Source: Halalkalibacter urbisdiaboli (GTDB lineage: Bacteria; Bacillota; Bacilli; Bacillales; Bacillaceae_D). From it: 64,000 nucleotides of DNA. Below, in pieces: positions 1 through 8,190 of the stretch (the first letter of the stretch is position 1; each line of letters starts with the position of its first letter). Location: positions 1-64,000 of the forward strand of contig NZ_MVJM01000001.1 in assembly GCF_002156385.1 (NCBI RefSeq), written 5' to 3'. Made by a program: the position numbers and the translations under genes. Below the pieces are notes generated by a model. The model worked only from the letters and a program-made list of their open reading frames with translations. It was not told the origin of the DNA and did not search any database.

Positions 1-130
1 GATTAGCTCGAATAAATAATAAATTGACGAGATTGGTTTAAATGAAAAGAACATTTAAACTGTCTCTCTTTTCGCTTGGCTTTTGTTCAGTTTTCAAAGA
101 ACTTATTTGTCACTCATCGGCGACATTTAT
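1..130 (-). other. rRNA operon leader (upstream of 16S rRNA), partial
   Basis: Read on the minus strand, this stretch has the boxA-type antitermination sequence TTCTTTGAAAACTGAACAAA (about 83-102), a perfect 9-bp stem GTTTAAATG/CATTTAAAC (36-60), and ends in GAGCTAATC at the window edge. This arrangement is typical of Bacillus 16S rRNA leaders just before the mature 16S. The 16S gene itself is outside the window. A 16S-23S spacer also carries boxA, but the promoter-like sequences just upstream favour the leader. The assignment rests on motif recognition, not alignment. Confidence 0.75.
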
Positions 131-131
131 T

Positions 132-312
132 ATCATAACATAATAAATTGTTCCGCGCAACAACTTTTTTAAAAGTTTTTAGGAATATTTAAATCCGTTG
201 TCAGCGACAAGTAATAATATATCATGTTATTCAATTCTGCGCAATATTTATTTTATATTTATTTTATATTTATTTGCGACTAGATTAATTAATTTATCAC
301 AAACGTTGTCAA
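132..312 (-). promoter_or_regulatory. Putative tandem rRNA promoters
   Basis: On the minus strand, TTGACA (307-312) is followed after 17 bp by ATTAAT, a fair sigma-A match. Closer to boxA, TTGCGC (155-160) is followed after 17 bp by TATGAT (132-137). Tandem promoters ahead of boxA are the usual plan of Bacillus rrn operons. The surrounding DNA is very AT-rich and has no convincing gene. The exact -10 of the upstream promoter is uncertain. Confidence 0.55.
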
Positions 313-437
313 ACTGCAATCTATTTTTAATAGCCCTATTCAAAACAATCATGACAAAGACATAGGGATATTTAGAAAGCTTACCTAAATGGAGAAATCC
401 TTCACGAGTCACGTTACTGCAACTAACTTTACGTTAG

Positions 438-479
438 ATGCTTTACCAAAAGGTTGTTTTTATCCTTTTGGCAAAGCAT
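438..479. terminator. CCAAAAGG hairpin, probable terminator of the FAD oxidoreductase gene
   Basis: A 16-bp stem with one mismatch (438-453 with 464-479) encloses a 10-base loop. It lies about 60 bp past the stop codon of the minus-strand oxidoreductase. The same CCAAAAGG core recurs in hairpins at 51273-51312 and 56695-56731, so it is probably a dispersed element used as a terminator. Confidence 0.6.
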
Positions 480-538
480 GCAATGAGCAAACGGAGCCAC
501 TGTGTGCACCCTTTAAGCTTTTGAATCAGCCCCTTCAT

Positions 539-1672
539 TTACGTCTCTTTCCTAATAGCTTCTTCTATATTATAAAGAGACAAATCTATCTCAGTCTCCT
601 TGCCAAGTGCCAACTTTGCCAATTCTGCACCAAGGTAAGGACCGATTGTTAATCCAGAGGAACCTAAACCGTTGGCTACGAATAACCCTGAATAATTTGG
701 AATCTCCCCGATAACCGGAAGAAATCCAGGCGCTACCGGTCTAAACCCCACTTTGATCTCATTTACTTCCGCCTGAGATAAACCAGGCGCTATTGTAAAA
801 GCTTTATCTAAAATTTCATGCACACCACCAGCCGTTACTCTCGTATCAAAACCAACTTCATCTTCATGAGTTGCCCCTGCAACAATACGCCCCTTATCAA
901 ACGCTAGAAGATAGTGATTAGTTGGCGACATTACGACAGGCCACTCATCAGTGTTCGTATTAAGCAAATCTAAATGAGCAATTTGAGCCTTTTGAGGTTC
1001 GATCTGAAATGTAATACCGAGCAGCTGTAAAGTCTCTCTAGCCCAAGCCCCTGATGTGACAATGACTTGATCAGCCATTATTGTTTCTCCGTCTGCAATT
1101 ACTCCCTTAAGCTCTTGACCATCACAAAACAACTTCCCCTCCGCTCTAATCATACGGGTTCCATGTCGCTTTGCTGCGTTTATCAAAGCAAGACAGACCG
1201 CTTTCCCATTTACACGGGCGGCACCACTTACATGAAGAGAACGATACTCATCTGATAAAACAGGAAAGCGTGATTTTGTTTCCTCAGGTGTAAGCCTAGT
1301 TATCTCACCAATCTCAGGTGCATCCTCACGACGCTTTTTAGCTCGTTCTTCCATCTTGTCCAATTTGCCTATATCCGAATGTAAACAGAGTACTCCTACC
1401 TTTGCATACCCTGTTTCCCTTTCTCCTTCAGCTTCTAGTTGCCCAATTAATTCTGGATAGTACTTTGCCCCTGCTTTTGCTAACTGATACCAAGCTTTAT
1501 TTCTTCGCTGTGATAACCAAGGACAAATAATGCCGGCAGCAGCATCAGTCGCTTTTCCAATATCATTTCGATCAATTAATGTAACATTTGCGCCAGACCT
1601 TGCAAGATGATAAGCCGTTGATGCACCGACAATCCCAGCACCTATAACAACAATTCGTTTCACCTTAAACAC
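539..1672 (-). CDS. FAD-dependent amino-acid oxidase/dehydrogenase family protein (DAO fold)
   Basis: A 377-residue flavoprotein of the D-amino-acid oxidase/glycine oxidase (DAO) family. The N-terminus carries the dinucleotide-binding motif GAGIVGASTAYHLARSG followed by an acidic strand end (LIDR). A C-terminal segment around IGEIPNYSGLFVANGLGSSG matches the second FAD contact of this family. Such enzymes oxidise amino acids or secondary amines to imino products. The substrate cannot be read from sequence, and DadA-like and ThiO-like roles are both possible. The start is a GTG preceded by GAAGGA; a second in-frame GTG three codons later (1663) is an alternative. It looks monocistronic. Confidence 0.8.
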   Translation of the reverse strand: MFKVKRIVVIGAGIVGASTAYHLARSGANVTLIDRNDIGKATDAAAGIICPWLSQRRNKAWYQLAKAGAKYYPELIGQLEAEGERETGYAKVGVLCLHSDIGKLDKMEERAKKRREDAPEIGEITRLTPEETKSRFPVLSDEYRSLHVSGAARVNGKAVCLALINAAKRHGTRMIRAEGKLFCDGQELKGVIADGETIMADQVIVTSGAWARETLQLLGITFQIEPQKAQIAHLDLLNTNTDEWPVVMSPTNHYLLAFDKGRIVAGATHEDEVGFDTRVTAGGVHEILDKAFTIAPGLSQAEVNEIKVGFRPVAPGFLPVIGEIPNYSGLFVANGLGSSGLTIGPYLGAELAKLALGKETEIDLSLYNIEEAIRKET

Positions 1673-1800
1673 CTATTCCTTCTCCGTTATTCTCTCATTT
1701 TACAGGAACGATTTAATAACTACAATTTAATAGCCACGAACACTGAAATTGTTAAAAAGTATGTAATGCTTGCGATAATTTTTGAGGCGGTTGTCATAAA

Positions 1801-1817
1801 TGTAATCAAATTGTTAT
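1801..1817 (+). promoter_or_regulatory. WalR-box-like direct repeat upstream of the YocH-like gene
   Basis: TGTAAT-CAAAT-TGTTAT matches the WalR consensus TGTWAH-N5-TGTWAH at every position and lies 81 bp before the start codon. WalRK controls yocH and other autolysin genes in B. subtilis. A weak sigma-A-like promoter (TTTGTT at 1828, TACGAT at 1850) lies downstream, so the box would sit just upstream of the -35, as expected for activation. Confidence 0.65.
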
Positions 1818-1897
1818 TGCACTGTTCTTTGTTTTCGCAAATTCAATGGTACGATATGTTTCGAAAAGCTTGATTAATAGATTTTTGGAGGTAGTTT

Positions 1898-2662
1898 ATG
1901 AAAAGAATGCTCCTTTCACTTGTAACTTTAGCAGTTTTGGCCACTACTATGACATTAGGGACAGAGGCTTCCGCAAAAGAAGTAACAATACAAAAGGGGG
2001 ATACATTGTGGAATATCTCACAAAAACACAATGTTTCCGTTAATGATTTAAAAGTTTGGAATGAACTCTCAAGCAATCTTATTATTCCAAATCAACGTTT
2101 AATCGTCTCCCCTTCAGAAACGTATATCGTTAAAGAAGGCGATACTCTTTCAGCTATTGCAGCAAAATATGAGAACGTTTCGACCAAGGATTTAATTGAT
2201 TGGAATCAAATTCAAAACCCATCCCTTCTCAAGATTAATGATAAGCTCATTATTCACGTTAAAAGATCGGACAAGCAACAAAATGCGGAAGTTAAATCGG
2301 TATCAACAAACTCAAACTCGGGTTCACAGAAAAATAGTAATCGTTCTAATGAAACAAATTCTTCGAGTGAGGTTAAAGAATTAACTATGACCGCAACAGC
2401 TTATACTGCATCATGTGAAGGTTGTTCCGGCATCACAGCTACCGGAATCGATTTAAACAAAAATCCAAATAAAAAAGTCATTTCAGTAGATCCTTCAGTT
2501 ATTCCACTAGGCTCTAAAGTTTATGTAGAAGGCTATGGTTATGCAATCGCCGGTGATACAGGCTCGTCTATAAAAGGCAATAAAATTGACATTTTCCTTG
2601 CCGACAAACAAGATGCTATAAATTGGGGTTCAAGAAAAGTAAAAGTAAAAGTCCTAAACTAA
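1898..2662 (+). CDS. yocH: YocH-like secreted cell-wall protein with two LysM domains and a 3D domain
   Basis: 254 residues. A signal peptide (about 1-26, MKRMLLSL...TEASA) is followed by two LysM peptidoglycan-binding domains (about 28-71 and 75-119, each with a KGDTLWNIS/EGDTLSAIA start), a Ser/Asn-rich linker, and a C-terminal 3D domain (about 155-254). The 3D domain shows the DTGSSIKGNKIDIF segment with its conserved aspartates. This is the architecture of B. subtilis YocH, a wall-associated hydrolase/resuscitation-type protein. The start is fixed by GGAGGT at 1887-1892, 5 bp before ATG. A WalR box upstream fits autolysin control. Monocistronic, with a strong terminator downstream. Confidence 0.85.
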   Translation: MKRMLLSLVTLAVLATTMTLGTEASAKEVTIQKGDTLWNISQKHNVSVNDLKVWNELSSNLIIPNQRLIVSPSETYIVKEGDTLSAIAAKYENVSTKDLIDWNQIQNPSLLKINDKLIIHVKRSDKQQNAEVKSVSTNSNSGSQKNSNRSNETNSSSEVKELTMTATAYTASCEGCSGITATGIDLNKNPNKKVISVDPSVIPLGSKVYVEGYGYAIAGDTGSSIKGNKIDIFLADKQDAINWGSRKVKVKVLN

Positions 2663-2675
2663 TTTTAATACATAT

Positions 2676-2715
2676 AGGCAACTGTCTTTTGTCAATGGAC
2701 AGTTGCCTTTCTATA
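2676..2715 (+). terminator. Rho-independent terminator of the YocH-like gene
   Basis: A perfect 10-bp stem GGCAACTGTC/GACAGTTGCC (2677-2686 and 2698-2707) is followed by a T-rich tail. Confidence 0.85.
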
Positions 2716-2852
2716 TTATTTATGCTTTTTCATCAAAAAACGACTGTATCATTAACAAGCCCAATTTAACTTTATCAAGATATCCGCCCACCCATCTTAG
2801 AAAACCTTACATATAGCTATAGTGTAGCCACTCAAAAAAGGAGGAATTCTTC

Positions 2853-2939
2853 ATGAGTCATGTTACAGGAACTAGCTTCACGTTAATTGTTGTGTTATTT
2901 ATCCTACTAGTAATTGTAGGGTCTGCATACACGTATTAA
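2853..2939 (+). CDS. YjcZ-family tiny sporulation membrane protein
   Basis: A 28-residue ORF preceded by AAGGAGG (2838-2844). The peptide has a short polar head and a single hydrophobic helix, FTLIVVLFILLVIVGSAYTY. This is the hallmark of the Bacillus tiny transmembrane YjcZ family, which is linked to sporulation. A second member is at 8601-8699. The function of the family is unknown. A sigma-E/K-like CATA sequence lies upstream but is not a clean match. A bidirectional terminator follows. Confidence 0.8.
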   Translation: MSHVTGTSFTLIVVLFILLVIVGSAYTY

Positions 2940-2950
2940 TAAAAGAGTAA

Positions 2951-2984
2951 AAAGCAGCTAGGAACATCACTCCTAGCTGCTTTT
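2951..2984. terminator. Bidirectional terminator between the YjcZ-type gene and the BCCT transporter
   Basis: Stem 2951-2963 pairs with 2971-2984 (core AGCAGCTAGGA/TCCTAGCTGCT), with A-run and T-run flanks serving both converging genes. Confidence 0.8.
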
Positions 2985-2989
2985 ATCAT

Positions 2990-4495
2990 TTACCTAATCT
3001 TACGTACTGGTACTGGTTCCCCCCGGAGCAATTTAACAATCGAGAACATAATGATCACGATAATCACTGTAAAAGGAAGAGCAGAAACTAACGAAGCTGT
3101 TTGCAAAGCGCCTAGTCCCCCAGCAAATAATAGGACAATGGCGATTGCTGCCATCAAAATTCCCCACGTTAACTTAATATACGTTTTAGGAGATAAGCTT
3201 CCTCCTGATGTCATACTAGCTAAAATATACGTGGCTGAATCTGCTGACGTTACTAGGAACGTGAAAATTAATAAAAATGAAATAACCGACATCACCATGC
3301 TTAATGGTAATTGAGCAAATGTTTCAAAAAGAGCAACTGTTATATCGGCATTTACTGCTTCAGCTATCGCTGTACCTTGCATTAAATCATAATAAAGAGC
3401 CGTTCCACCAAAGGTAGCAATCCAAAAACATGCAATTAATGGTGGGACAACCATTACCCCAATTACAAATTCACGAATCGTTCTTCCTTTTGAGACACGA
3501 GCAACGAATGCTCCCACGAAAGGCGACCAAGCAATGGCCCACGCCCAATAGAAAATAGTCCAGTCTCTAACCCAAGTGCCGCCTCGATAATGGGTTAACC
3601 GTAGACTGTATGCAATAAACTCATTAATGTAATCACCAATCCCTAGGGTGAATGAATTCATTATAAACACAGTTGGACCAGCAATAAAGACAAACAATAG
3701 TAGCACTAAGCATAAACTCAGATTTAAATTACTTAACCACTTAATCCCTTTATTTAATCCCGTAGTGGATGATAAAGAATAAAGAATAAGAAGAATTACC
3801 ATTATGATCAATTGCACCCAAATTGAATTAGGGATATTAAATACAAAATGTAAACCGCCACTCATTTGCAAAATCCCTAACCCTAACGATGTTGCTACCC
3901 CCATAACCGTAGCAATTACAGCCAAACAGTCGATCACGTTTTTTACTGTTTTATTTTTTCCTACAATCGGTTCAACCGCCGTTGATACGAGGCCATCCTT
4001 CTCTTTCCGAAATTGCAGAAACGCAATCATCAACCCGATTATTGCAAAGACAGACCATTGACTTAAACCCCAGTGAAAGAAGGAATACCCCATAGCAATC
4101 CTTGCTGTCTGATGAGTTAATGGTTCAACATTCATAAATGGTGGTGAGAAAAAGTGGCTCATTGGTTCCGCTACTCCCCAGAAGACCAACCCAACACCAA
4201 ATCCTGCTGAAAATAACATGCCGACCCATGTGAAAAAAGGGTATTCAGGCTTGGAGTCCTGAGGTCCTAGACGAATCTTCCCGTATTTACTTATCGCTAA
4301 TCCAACTAGGAATAGGACAAAAATAAAAACCGAAAAAAGAAAAAACCAACCAAAGTTCGTTGTTGTAAATAGAAATAACCCTTCTGCTCCAGCTCCAAAT
4401 CGCTCTGGCGCAATACCACCAAAAAGGACGAGGATGATGATAATAACGGCTGACACAAAAAAAACAGGGTTAAGAAACGTTTTCCGTGCCATCAT
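2990..4495 (-). CDS. BCCT-family osmolyte transporter (OpuD/BetL-like)
   Basis: A 501-residue, roughly 12-helix membrane protein of the betaine/choline/carnitine family, which imports compatible solutes by sodium or proton symport. Diagnostic segments are the TM3-4 glycine stretch in FSAGFGVGLVFWGVAEP, the TM8 stretch FYWAWAIAWSPFVGAFVAR followed by VSKGRTIREF, and TFLVTSADSATYILASMTS. Its length is typical. One Trp of the TM8 WAWW motif known from BetP is Ala here (WAWA), so substrate preference should not be assumed. AAGGAGG precedes the ATGATG start. Likely monocistronic and osmotically controlled (inference). Confidence 0.9.
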   Translation of the reverse strand: MMARKTFLNPVFFVSAVIIIILVLFGGIAPERFGAGAEGLFLFTTTNFGWFFLFSVFIFVLFLVGLAISKYGKIRLGPQDSKPEYPFFTWVGMLFSAGFGVGLVFWGVAEPMSHFFSPPFMNVEPLTHQTARIAMGYSFFHWGLSQWSVFAIIGLMIAFLQFRKEKDGLVSTAVEPIVGKNKTVKNVIDCLAVIATVMGVATSLGLGILQMSGGLHFVFNIPNSIWVQLIIMVILLILYSLSSTTGLNKGIKWLSNLNLSLCLVLLLFVFIAGPTVFIMNSFTLGIGDYINEFIAYSLRLTHYRGGTWVRDWTIFYWAWAIAWSPFVGAFVARVSKGRTIREFVIGVMVVPPLIACFWIATFGGTALYYDLMQGTAIAEAVNADITVALFETFAQLPLSMVMSVISFLLIFTFLVTSADSATYILASMTSGGSLSPKTYIKLTWGILMAAIAIVLLFAGGLGALQTASLVSALPFTVIIVIIMFSIVKLLRGEPVPVRKIR

Positions 4496-4724
4496 GTTTC
4501 CTCCTTCCTAATCTCTGTTTATATGGATTTATTTATCTCCTCATTCACCTGTAATATTCGGAATACCCACTCCTGACAAAAATTACTTTTAAGCTAAATA
4601 GAAACGGAACTTTTGGTAACGAAATCCTCGTTTAGCTGACTCACTGTAAACCATACTAATGGATGTCGAATTCCTACATTTCGGCATAGCAACACTCAAA
4701 AATAAACAATTAGGAGATGTTACA

Positions 4725-4904
4725 ATGTTTGGTATGGGACAAAACAACAACAACAACAACAACAATAACACGTTAATGTGGTCATTAGTTGGTATTGGCG
4801 TAGGTGCAGCTGCTTATACCATGATGAGAGGCCGTAATAACCAAGGCAACAATAACAACATGATGCAGCCGGTACAGCGTGCATTTAACCAATTAAGAGA
4901 CTAA
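4725..4904 (+). CDS. Small Asn-rich membrane-anchored protein
   Basis: 59 residues. The N-terminus is MFGMGQ followed by nine consecutive asparagines, coded by an AAC tract. Then come a hydrophobic, Gly-rich helix (LMWSLVGIGVGAAAYTMM), a second Asn cluster, and a basic amphipathic end. An in-frame ATG 66 bases upstream lacks a good RBS; TAGGAGATG before 4725 fixes this start. The helix resembles DUF3918/YrzQ-like tiny Bacillus proteins, but that link is tentative. The Asn tract could vary in length by slippage. Confidence 0.7.
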   Translation: MFGMGQNNNNNNNNNTLMWSLVGIGVGAAAYTMMRGRNNQGNNNNMMQPVQRAFNQLRD

Positions 4905-4914
4905 TGTATGCGAA

Positions 4915-4945
4915 GGGCGTCTCCAAAACATGTGAGACGCTCTTT
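4915..4945 (+). terminator. Terminator after the Asn-rich small protein
   Basis: Stem GCGTCTC/GAGACGC (4917-4923 and 4934-4940) followed by TCTTTACT. It lies between two converging genes and may serve both. Confidence 0.65.
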
Positions 4946-4950
4946 ACTCG

Positions 4951-6345
4951 CTATTTTTTTGCTACGCCTGATTCATATCCAGCCTGAATGACTGCTTCAC
5001 GTATTTTCGGAACAATTTGTTCATTAAACACACCTGGGATGATATAGTCCTCATTTAACTCATCCTCCCCTATCGTAGAAGCAATTGCTTTTGCTGCAGC
5101 TAATTTCATTTCTTCATTTATATCTGAAGCTCTACAATCAAGGACACCACGAAACATTCCGGGGAAACACAATACATTATTGACTTGATTTGGATAGTCA
5201 GAACGCCCGGTTGCCATTACCTTGACATACGGTTTTGCAACCTCAGGTGAAATTTCTGGATTTGGGTTTGCTAGTGCAAACACAATCGGTTCGTTTGCCA
5301 TCTTCTTTACATCCTCTACTTTAAGAACATCCGGAGCTGAAACACCGATGAATACATCAGCATCGTTAATAACCGAGGAAAGTGGTCCTTTTTCAAGGTG
5401 AGGATTTGTATTTCGGGCGTACCAAGTCCACATCTTATTTTCATAGTGTTCATCGCGAGACAGTGCACCAAACCGATCAACCCCGACAACATGCTCAGCT
5501 CCAGCAGCTAATAGCATTTTTGTAATCGCGATACCTGCTGCCCCAATTCCACATACGACGATTTTGCAAGCCTTTAATTCTCTATTCGTCACTTTTAATG
5601 CATTAAGTAAACCTGCTAGAGCGACAATCGCGGTACCATGCTGATCGTCGTGGAAAACAGGAATATCAATTTCTTTCTTTAATCGTTCCTCAATTTCAAA
5701 ACATTGCGGTGAAGCAATATCCTCTAAATTGATTCCTCCAAACGTTGGGCTTAGTGCTTTAATAATTTGAATGATTTCTTCTGTATCGTTAGAGTCCAAA
5801 CAGATTGGGTACGCATCGACATTTGCAAACTGCTTAAACAACATGGATTTCCCTTCCATTACAGGCATTGCAGCCTCTGGTTTAATTTTTCCTAAGCCTA
5901 AAACAGCCGTTGCATTTGTAATAACGGCTACTGCATTTTTTTTTATCGTTAAATTATAAGCAAGTGTAGGATTTTCTTCAATTGCCATACAAATACGTGC
6001 AACCTCAGGTGTATAAACATGAGATAATTCCTCACGATTATCAATTGAGTTTTTCGAAGTTACTTCAATTTTTCCACCTAAATGTAATAAAAACGTTCGA
6101 TCAGACACATGGCGCACGTTCACGCCAGGCAAGTCATGAACCGCTTGAATAATCCGCTCCTGATTTTCTTTACTATTCACATTAACGCTTATATCACGAA
6201 CAGTTACTTGTGGTCCTTCTTTAATCACGTCAATCGCAATCATATCACCGCCAGCTTCACTTATAACGGTCGCAATCTCTCCAAAGGTCACTTCATTTTT
6301 GATTATTTCCAAACGTAAGATTGTTGTCATGTTTGAGCGTGGCAA
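4951..6345 (-). CDS. NAD(P)-dependent malic enzyme with N-terminal ACT domain
   Basis: About 464 residues. An N-terminal ACT-like regulatory domain (about 1-80, TTILRLEIIKNEVTFGEIATVI) precedes the malic enzyme catalytic and Rossmann domains. Seen are the VITNATAVLGLGKI-type segment, PVFHDDQHGTA (metal/substrate site), the nucleotide-binding GIGAAGIAITKML, and FALANPNPEI near the end. It decarboxylates malate to pyruvate, giving NAD(P)H. An ATG nine bases upstream (6354) abuts the AAAGG motif with no spacer. The TTG at 6345 sits 8 bases from AAGGA and is preferred. It is divergent from glutamate dehydrogenase, a plausible pairing at the amino-acid/TCA node. Confidence 0.88.
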   Translation of the reverse strand: MPRSNMTTILRLEIIKNEVTFGEIATVISEAGGDMIAIDVIKEGPQVTVRDISVNVNSKENQERIIQAVHDLPGVNVRHVSDRTFLLHLGGKIEVTSKNSIDNREELSHVYTPEVARICMAIEENPTLAYNLTIKKNAVAVITNATAVLGLGKIKPEAAMPVMEGKSMLFKQFANVDAYPICLDSNDTEEIIQIIKALSPTFGGINLEDIASPQCFEIEERLKKEIDIPVFHDDQHGTAIVALAGLLNALKVTNRELKACKIVVCGIGAAGIAITKMLLAAGAEHVVGVDRFGALSRDEHYENKMWTWYARNTNPHLEKGPLSSVINDADVFIGVSAPDVLKVEDVKKMANEPIVFALANPNPEISPEVAKPYVKVMATGRSDYPNQVNNVLCFPGMFRGVLDCRASDINEEMKLAAAKAIASTIGEDELNEDYIIPGVFNEQIVPKIREAVIQAGYESGVAKK

Positions 6346-6475
6346 CGGACTCATCCTTTCAAAGTAAATAATATCGGTAGTATCTCTTCAAATCCCCTCT
6401 TTTATCACTCATCTGCATAAAAAAAGAAATTAGAGAGAGATTATGATTAAGGAACCTATATTTGGAGGACAGGCT

Positions 6476-7792
6476 ATGATGAATATTCGCGATAAGGTTG
6501 AAGCAGATATTACGACCCATAATAAAAATCCGTACAAGATTGTCAAAGAGCTCTTAAAGGATTCGATTACAGAACTAGGATTAAGTGATAACATTTATAA
6601 TATTTTAAAAAAACCAATGCGCGTGCTTGAAGTTTCAATTCCGATTCGTATGGATAATGGCGAGCTTCGGAATTTTACAGGGTATCGTTCCCAACACCTT
6701 GACATCCTTGGTCCAACGAAGGGTGGCATTCGCTTTCATCCTCAGGTCAATGCAGATGAGGTGAAGGCTTTATCAATTTGGATGTCGTTAAAATCAGCAA
6801 TCTTAGACCTCCCACTAGGTGGTGGAAAGGGTGGCGTTATCGTTGACCCGAGCGAACTATCAGAGCGTGAGCTTGAGGAACTAAGCCGAACCTACATTCG
6901 AAAAATTACGCCGATTATCGGGCCACAAAAGGATATTCCAGCACCTGATGTGAACACAAACCCAGAAGTGATGGGCTGGATGATTGATGAGTATGACAAA
7001 TTAAGAGGCTTTAATGTTCCTGGTATGCTGACAGGGAAGCCGGTGATATTAGGTGGCTCTCTTGGTAGACTCGAAGCAACAGGGCGCGGTGTCGTCATTA
7101 CCATACGTGAAGCGGCCCGAGTGCTCGGCATGAATTTATCTGAATGTACGGCTTCCTTACAAGGGTTTGGAAACGTCGGCAGTATGACGGCGAAATTTTT
7201 ACATGAATTAGGTGTGAAGGTTGTTGCAGTAACCGATGCAAATGGAGGGATTTACTCGAAAGAAGGCCTTAATATCCCAGAACTTCTTGAATTCGTCCAA
7301 GCAGGCAATAGCGTCGTTGGATATCCTCATGCGTCACCACTATCTAATGATGAATTATTTGGATTGCCAGTCGATATTTTTGTCCCAGCCGCCATCGAGA
7401 ATCAAATTACAAAAGACACCGCTCCGTATATTAAAGCGAAAATTGTTGCCGAAGCTGCCAATGGGCCCACTACACCTGAGGGCGACCGTATTCTTGAGGA
7501 AAATAACGTCTTTGTTATCCCTGATATTTTATGTAATGCGGGTGGAGTAACAGTTTCTTACTTCGAATGGGTACAAAATGCGATGAATTATTATTGGAAG
7601 GAAGAAGAGGTCAATCAAAAGCTTGAGGAACGCATGGTCACTGGATTTGAAAATGTATTGAAAATGAGAAACGAACAAAATGGTCGGATGCGTAAAGCAG
7701 CATATATGGTCGGGATTTCTCATATCGTGAAAGCATTTAAAGCTCGAGGTTGGATTAAGACTCCTGATTTATCGAGGAACTACTTGAACTAA
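6476..7792 (+). CDS. Glu/Leu/Phe/Val-type NAD-dependent glutamate dehydrogenase (RocG/GudB-like)
   Basis: 438 residues. Seen are the catalytic-lysine and glycine-loop segments KGGIRFHP and LPLGGGKGGVIVDP, the dinucleotide-binding GFGNVGSMTA, PAAIENQIT, VAEAANGPTTPEG and GGVTVSYFEWVQN. It interconverts glutamate and 2-oxoglutarate plus ammonia. The length is slightly above B. subtilis GudB/RocG, with a divergent N-terminus. GGAGG at 6464-6468, 7 bases before ATG 6476, selects this start over an upstream ATG at 6443. A rocG or gudB identity is not assigned. Confidence 0.92.
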   Translation: MMNIRDKVEADITTHNKNPYKIVKELLKDSITELGLSDNIYNILKKPMRVLEVSIPIRMDNGELRNFTGYRSQHLDILGPTKGGIRFHPQVNADEVKALSIWMSLKSAILDLPLGGGKGGVIVDPSELSERELEELSRTYIRKITPIIGPQKDIPAPDVNTNPEVMGWMIDEYDKLRGFNVPGMLTGKPVILGGSLGRLEATGRGVVITIREAARVLGMNLSECTASLQGFGNVGSMTAKFLHELGVKVVAVTDANGGIYSKEGLNIPELLEFVQAGNSVVGYPHASPLSNDELFGLPVDIFVPAAIENQITKDTAPYIKAKIVAEAANGPTTPEGDRILEENNVFVIPDILCNAGGVTVSYFEWVQNAMNYYWKEEEVNQKLEERMVTGFENVLKMRNEQNGRMRKAAYMVGISHIVKAFKARGWIKTPDLSRNYLN

Positions 7793-7797
7793 ACGAG

Positions 7798-7829
7798 AAA
7801 GCAGAGGTTAGCTCTTACCTCTGCTTTGG
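7798..7829 (+). terminator. Terminator of the glutamate dehydrogenase gene
   Basis: Stem GCAGAGGT/ACCTCTGC (7801-7808, 7817-7824), extended by flanking A and T. The end of a decayed minus-strand frame overlaps it. Confidence 0.75.
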
Positions 7830-8063
7830 ATTCAATAAATCCGTTAATAGTTCTTCTTCCCAAATCTCTGTCGATTGAAAAATCACCTTATCTAGCGTGT
7901 TAACGCCTCTACTTATTCACTTCATGTTCCGCACGTTATCTGACAGCTCGTCCAATAATCCTTGATTCATACCAACTGTACCATATACACGTCCTGTTGT
8001 TGTTAGAAAGGATGGCATATCGTAAAGTCGATTCGTTGCAATCACCGAAAAAGGGAATTTCCC
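7815..8063 (-). pseudogene. Gene remnant truncated at a dispersed repeat
   Basis: The minus-strand frame codes for about 83 protein-like codons, starting GKFPFSVIATNRLYDMPSF. It is interrupted by an in-frame TGA at 7917-7919 and continues in the same frame (VNTLDKVIFQSTEIWEEELL) to a TAA at 7815. There is no start codon with an RBS. Its upstream end coincides with the boundary of a repeat element (about 8064 onward) that also occurs at 16.5 kb. I infer the 3' end of a former gene cut by repeat insertion and then decayed. The family was not recognised. Confidence 0.4.
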
Positions 8064-8190
8064 GAAGCCACAGAAAAACCCCTTGAAAGTCACACTAGGA
8101 AGCAGCAATGGCTCCGCACGTTGCTTCAAGGGCATTGAAAAAAGGAAAAACACCCTTTTTCAGTGCCCGCGATTTTCCTGCCCATCGACA
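8064..8190 (-). repeat. Dispersed extragenic repeat copy (8.1 kb)
   Basis: Read on the minus strand, this contains a GCAACGTGCGGAGCCATTGC core, then CTTCCTAGTGTGACTTTCAA and a GGGGTTTTTC stretch. It closely matches 16480-16545 with only a few differences. The adjoining part (about 8126-8170) is the GGGCACTGAAAAAGGG palindromic module also seen at 16.28 and 33.53 kb. No coding potential is apparent. Confidence 0.7.

Noticed and set aside
389-652. Plus-strand open frame of 87 codons
   Set aside because: It covers the terminator hairpin and the 3' end of the oxidoreductase gene on the other strand, has no RBS, and its composition is not protein-like.
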